Shown piece after piece: positions 23,100-25,579 of a stretch of 25,579 nt of DNA. The notes under the pieces are model-generated. The model was given only the letters and a program-made list of their open reading frames with translations, searched no databases and was not told the origin of the DNA. This stretch comes from a virus. The stretch is from positions 1 through 25,579 of IMG/VR virus record IMGVR_UViG_3300028607_001926; one strand, 5' to 3'. The translations under genes were made by a program, and so were the position numbers. How positions within the stretch are numbered: position 1 is the stretch's first letter; each line of letters opens with the position of its first letter.

Positions 23100-24321
23100 T
23101 AAGAAAGCCTGTAATTGTTTTTCTTAATACCTCACCCTGCCTTTTAGCAAGCGTGGGCGTCCTATAATTCGTTTTGAATTGCATAATATTGGGTTGGATA
23201 GATTCGGCCACAGGGCAAAGGCCCTTTTCATATTTTAAATTAGTATAATAGCTGTAGGGAGAGTAGTCAGCAAATCGCCCTGAGGTCATTAGGGGCTCAA
23301 GGTAGGGGACGCTCCAACAACCATATAGGCTTTCTCCCCCATTATCAATAAATGCCCTTCTAAATCTACCCCAGGATATGCCGAGCCCGCTCTTATTGTA
23401 TATAACGGCTAAAGAAAAATAAGAATGAGTTGAGTATGAGGGGATGGCTTGGGGCGTAAAGAAATCATAATCCTTTATAACCTCTAGAAGAGCGTGGGCT
23501 GAGTCAATTCTTAATTGCACTAGTTGGTCAATCCTTTCAAGCTGGGCTAGGGCCACGGCGGCTGAAAATTCATTTAACCTGTAATTCCACCCTAACTCGT
23601 CGTGCCTTTTAAATGAGGGGTGTTGAAATTTATCTACATCAATCTTTACATCTGACCCTTTGGCCGTTAGGGCACTAAAGCCGTGGCCACCTAACTTGCG
23701 TGCCATGTGAGCTACGCTTTCATCATTAGTGATAATAATCCCTCCCTCTCCGCAAGAGAGGTGCTTAGAGTTTTCAAATGAGTAACTACCTATTTTTCCA
23801 ATCGCCCCAATGGGCTCGCCCTTATACGTACTTAAATAGCATTGGGCGTTATCCTCAATAATAGGAACATAATACTTTTTGGAGATTACCTTTAATTCAT
23901 CCATTTCACAAGGTAGTCCATAAAGACTAACTGCTATGATCGCCTTAGTCTTTTTAGTTATCTTCCTTTCAACATCTTTTGGATCTAAAGTAAAAGTATC
24001 GGGCAAGACATCGGCATAGACTGGGACGGCATTAGCGTGGAGGGTACTAGTGGTATCCATAATAACAGTTAGTGCCGGTGATATTACTTCGTCCCCTGGT
24101 TTTACACCTAATGCAAATAGGGCAGCGTGGAGGGTTGCGGTTCCTGAGTTAAAGGCAACAGCGTAGTCGACATTGAATCTATCGGCAAAGGCTTCTTCCA
24201 GTCGCCCTACCCAACTTTGTTCACCCTTTCGTCCTAAACCTGATCCTCCCCAAGTTTCTCCCTCTAATACCTTAGTTACATATTTAATCTCGTTACCCTG
24301 GTATTTTGTGGGATTATTCAT
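23092..24321 (-). CDS. DegT/DnrJ/EryC1/StrS-family PLP aminotransferase, 409 aa
   Basis: Transfers an amino group to a keto-sugar using pyridoxal phosphate. Family features are F-N-S-G-T-A-T-L-H-A-A-L (57-68, phosphate binding), P-G-D-E-V-I-S-P-A (75-83), V-Y-A-D-V, I-I-E-D-N-A-Q (154-160, D157 pairs with the PLP nitrogen) and S-Y-S-F-E-N-S-K-H-L-S-C-G-E-G-G (179-194), where K186 forms the internal aldimine. Late W-N-Y-R-L-N-E-F is also typical. Length is normal. Next to a cytidylyltransferase it could make an amino sugar before activation; members act on many keto-sugars, so the substrate is open (one option is a KDO analogue aminated at C8, as described in Shewanella). GC-richer-looking codons than its neighbours hint at separate acquisition. 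No strong ribosome site before the ATG. Confidence 0.88.
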   Translation of the reverse strand: MNNPTKYQGNEIKYVTKVLEGETWGGSGLGRKGEQSWVGRLEEAFADRFNVDYAVAFNSGTATLHAALFALGVKPGDEVISPALTVIMDTTSTLHANAVPVYADVLPDTFTLDPKDVERKITKKTKAIIAVSLYGLPCEMDELKVISKKYYVPIIEDNAQCYLSTYKGEPIGAIGKIGSYSFENSKHLSCGEGGIIITNDESVAHMARKLGGHGFSALTAKGSDVKIDVDKFQHPSFKRHDELGWNYRLNEFSAAVALAQLERIDQLVQLRIDSAHALLEVIKDYDFFTPQAIPSYSTHSYFSLAVIYNKSGLGISWGRFRRAFIDNGGESLYGCWSVPYLEPLMTSGRFADYSPYSYYTNLKYEKGLCPVAESIQPNIMQFKTNYRTPTLAKRQGEVLRKTITGFLNG

Positions 24322-24361
24322 TTAGGTAAAACACTAAACTGTGAATTAAAGTCGGTGATCA

Positions 24362-24706
24362 TTATTTAGTAAACTGGATGAGCATAATGGTTGTAGCAAG
24401 GAGTAATGAGATTATAGTCCTCATTGTGAAACCTTCCCCCATGATAAACCAAGTAATAATAGGGAAGGTCATCATACTAGTAGCAAAGCCCATAAACCTG
24501 ACGGGCCACAACTCCCCAAAACCTAAATATCCTACCCTGGTAGCATAAATCAACAAATAGCTAATAGGTACCCCTAATACAGATAAGATAAAAGCGTGGT
24601 CCTTAAACCAGGGCCATTTTAATTGGGCATTCAATTGGAACCAGATTATTACTTGGGCGAACAATAAAATTATCAAACATATCAATATATTCCTATTAAT
24701 GATCAC
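24362..24706 (-). CDS. Small membrane protein with about four transmembrane helices
   Basis: Hydrophobic segments lie at about residues 8-25, 40-56, 70-88 and 92-111, separated by short polar loops (K-W-P-W-F-K-D-H, R-V-G-Y-L-G-F-G). Small four-helix proteins with a W-P-W-F-K/G-x-P-I-S-Y pattern occur in aquatic phages; transport and lysis roles have been suggested by shape, but none is known to me. The start is uncertain: GTG 24706 sits almost on its AGAGG element, while a TTG seven codons later has AGGA five bases upstream and fits better. It is the first gene of the minus-strand block, 40 bases before the aminotransferase. Confidence 0.6.
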   Translation of the reverse strand: MIINRNILICLIILLFAQVIIWFQLNAQLKWPWFKDHAFILSVLGVPISYLLIYATRVGYLGFGELWPVRFMGFATSMMTFPIITWFIMGEGFTMRTIISLLLATTIMLIQFTK

Positions 24707-24849
24707 CTCTTAATTTATACCTAAAATAACGAAGGCAACAATATATAAAGACAAAAAACCTATAAACTAATTGAACTACCTCAAAAAGTTGTCCTATATC
24801 ACATGTTTGTCGTTGCTTTGCACATAGATTATGTGATATAAGGGGATAT
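24707..24849. other. Divergent intergenic region at the strand switch
   Basis: This 143-base AT-rich gap is the only place where transcription directions diverge, so promoters for both the large minus-strand block and the short plus-strand genes are expected here. On the plus strand TTGAAC (24771-24776) is followed after 18 bases by TATATC (24795-24800), a weak sigma70-like pair. On the minus strand TATAAATT (24719-24712) resembles a late-type promoter element. Neither is convincing alone. The hairpin at 24795-24840 is listed separately. No small gene or RNA is seen. Confidence 0.45.
24795..24840. promoter_or_regulatory. 10-bp perfect inverted repeat before the plus-strand genes
   Basis: TATATCACAT (24795-24804) is the exact reverse complement of ATGTGATATA (24831-24840), separated by 26 bases. 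Inside the right arm lies a second, smaller palindrome, CACATA-GAT-TATGTG (24821-24835). The right arm ends one base before the AGGGG ribosome site of the gene starting at 24850. It may be an operator for a dimeric regulator or an RNA hairpin controlling translation; there is no T-run, so a simple terminator is unlikely. Confidence 0.6.
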
Positions 24850-25032
24850 ATGAAACTTACGATAGACACCACAGATGAAACATTCCAAATGGTCAGATGG
24901 TTAAATCTCGTAGTTGGATTATTAAACTTCTATTACTTTTCTCTTGGGGCTGGTTGGCTCCTAATGGGGATTGGAATACTGAATATAGGAGTATGGGTCA
25001 TGACTCGCAAGAACATTCTTGGGGTAAGATAA
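24850..25032 (+). CDS. Small membrane protein, 60 aa
   Basis: Start ATG 24850 is backed by AAGGGG 4-5 bases upstream, the best ribosome site of the region. The peptide opens with a polar piece (K-L-T-I-D-T-T-D-E-T-F) and continues with two hydrophobic stretches (about 17-30 and 33-50), perhaps a helical hairpin, ending in a basic tail. I recognise no named family. It leads the short plus-strand gene set that opposes the late operon, possibly early or middle genes. The following gene starts within its last 40 bases. Confidence 0.62.
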   Translation: MKLTIDTTDETFQMVRWLNLVVGLLNFYYFSLGAGWLLMGIGILNIGVWVMTRKNILGVR

Positions 25033-25208
25033 TAACCTTTCTACTTTATGTAGCTATTAATGAGTTTGGAGATTATTTGGATAAAAATCCAACAGGAGGA
25101 TATGCGTGTCCTTTAAATTGTGGAGTAGACCATAAACATTTTTATAAACAAAACAGCATACTACTTGATAGTTTAAAACTAGAGGATGTATCTAAAAATA
25201 TAAGATGA
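24993..25208 (+). CDS. Small hypothetical protein with Cys/His cluster, ~71 aa
   Basis: Starts at ATG 24993 inside the end of the 60-aa gene in another frame; an AGGAG lies just 1 base before it, unusually close, so the exact start is unsure. The same frame opens at 24897, but that part is antiphase to the well-supported first gene. Near residue 40 it has G-Y-A-C-P-L-N-C-G-V-D-H-K-H, which could bind a metal ion. No family recognised. Its stop overlaps the next ATG by 4 bases. Confidence 0.5.
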   Translation: MGHDSQEHSWGKIITFLLYVAINEFGDYLDKNPTGGYACPLNCGVDHKHFYKQNSILLDSLKLEDVSKNIR

Positions 25209-25465
25209 TGGCTAAGAAGACAAAGAAGACTGAGATGATCAAAAACGAGGAGTCAATCAGGAAAGCCTTAATGAAAGTCAAGGATCCCTGTCCTGTATGT
25301 AACAAGGAACTAGCAGTTAATGAAATATATACAAGTAGGATAGGATTGGTGGATGACAATGATTCTATAGTAGGTTGGATATGTCCTTATTGTAAAACAG
25401 AGTTTAATGTAGATTATAAAATCATCAAGTATTTAGGAAAGGGAGGCCCAGGAGGAGAGGCATAG
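25205..25465 (+). CDS. Zinc-ribbon protein, 86 aa
   Basis: Two C-P-x-C knuckles (C-P-V-C near residues 29-32 and C-P-Y-C near 60-63), about 30 residues apart, form a likely zinc ribbon. The N-terminal ~25 residues are Lys-rich and the tail is Gly-rich. Such small ribbon proteins can bind nucleic acid or partner proteins in phage gene control; no specific role is visible. ATG overlaps the previous stop (ATGA), so translation is coupled. Confidence 0.6.
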   Translation: MMAKKTKKTEMIKNEESIRKALMKVKDPCPVCNKELAVNEIYTSRIGLVDDNDSIVGWICPYCKTEFNVDYKIIKYLGKGGPGGEA

Positions 25466-25579
25466 GCTGAGAGGCCCTCAAAAATCACAGTTTTCCCAGA
25501 GAATTTTTTAAAAAAGCTCACCTTAACTTACCATTTCGAACCGAGAAATCTAACAGAGTCAAACATTATCCTGTAAGAG
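25466..25579. other. Right-edge region without a recognised gene
   Basis: No convincing open frame with a start and ribosome site was seen on either strand in these 114 bases. CTTAC (25526-25530) and GTAAG, close to the edge, could pair, and the minus strand has GGTTCGAAA resembling a tRNA T-loop, but flanking bases do not form tRNA stems. It may hold a promoter or the start of a feature lying outside the window. Confidence 0.4.

Noticed and set aside
24712-24719. T4-type late promoter (TATAAATT, minus strand)
   Set aside because: One mismatch to TATAAATA in AT-rich DNA and no T4-like sigma or clamp genes in view; insufficient to call.
24897-24992. Longer start for the second plus-strand gene
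   Set aside because: This stretch is out of frame with the 60-aa gene, which has the better ribosome site and a sensible membrane-protein sequence.
25500-25579. tRNA-like sequence near the right edge (GGTTCGAAA on the minus strand)
   Set aside because: The T-stem and acceptor stem do not pair and no anticodon arm forms; only an isolated 5-bp match remains.

Overview
The window is a gene-dense, AT-rich piece of an uncultured tailed double-stranded DNA phage (Caudoviricetes). Virion-assembly genes prove this: a terminase small subunit candidate, a terminase large subunit split into two genes, a portal protein and a GH108-type endolysin. Nearly all genes lie on the minus strand. They overlap by a few bases or are spaced by less than about 40, as in one long late operon reading from about 24706 down to the left edge. 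No tRNA, rRNA, CRISPR array, insertion sequence or integrase was found. KDO (3-deoxy-D-manno-octulosonate) genes point to a Gram-negative host; this is inference. The major capsid protein is not in the window and may lie beyond the left edge.

Layout in the direction of transcription: (1) 24706-11581 is a large sugar and modification block. It holds a membrane protein, a DegT-type aminotransferase, an SpsF-like cytidylyltransferase, three paralogous GT-B-like putative glycosyltransferases, two radical SAM/SPASM enzymes, a DxD glycosyltransferase-like protein, a coiled-coil/transmembrane protein, a class I methyltransferase, a KdsB-like CMP-KDO synthetase, a transaldolase, KDO-8-phosphate synthase, a short helical protein, a thermonuclease-fold nuclease and a TylF/MacO-like methyltransferase. 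(2) 11562-6359 is the packaging block: the small terminase candidate and the terminase ATPase, then a sulfotransferase, DEDDh exonuclease, endolysin and radical SAM enzyme, and only then the terminase nuclease. (3) 6366-1 is the structural block: portal, a small acidic protein, a Hint/mini-intein protein, several tiny lysine-rich proteins, a glycine/asparagine-rich candidate virion protein, a lysine-tailed HNH-like protein and a second glycosyltransferase-like protein (DUF6734-like). At the right end, past a 143-base gap holding a 10-bp inverted repeat, three small plus-strand genes run the other way.

A working model (inference) is that the phage makes or diverts an activated octulosonate-type sugar (KdsA, KdsB-like) and transfers it with its three paralogous HP-motif enzymes. 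Radical SAM enzymes, methyltransferases, a sulfotransferase and an aminotransferase would tailor the glycan or its acceptor. The target could be the virion surface or the host envelope. The most unusual points are the split terminase, a kdsA whose conserved 5' end has no usual start codon and runs into the transaldolase gene one frame away, the expanded glycosyltransferase family, and the mini-intein in a proline/lysine-tailed small protein.
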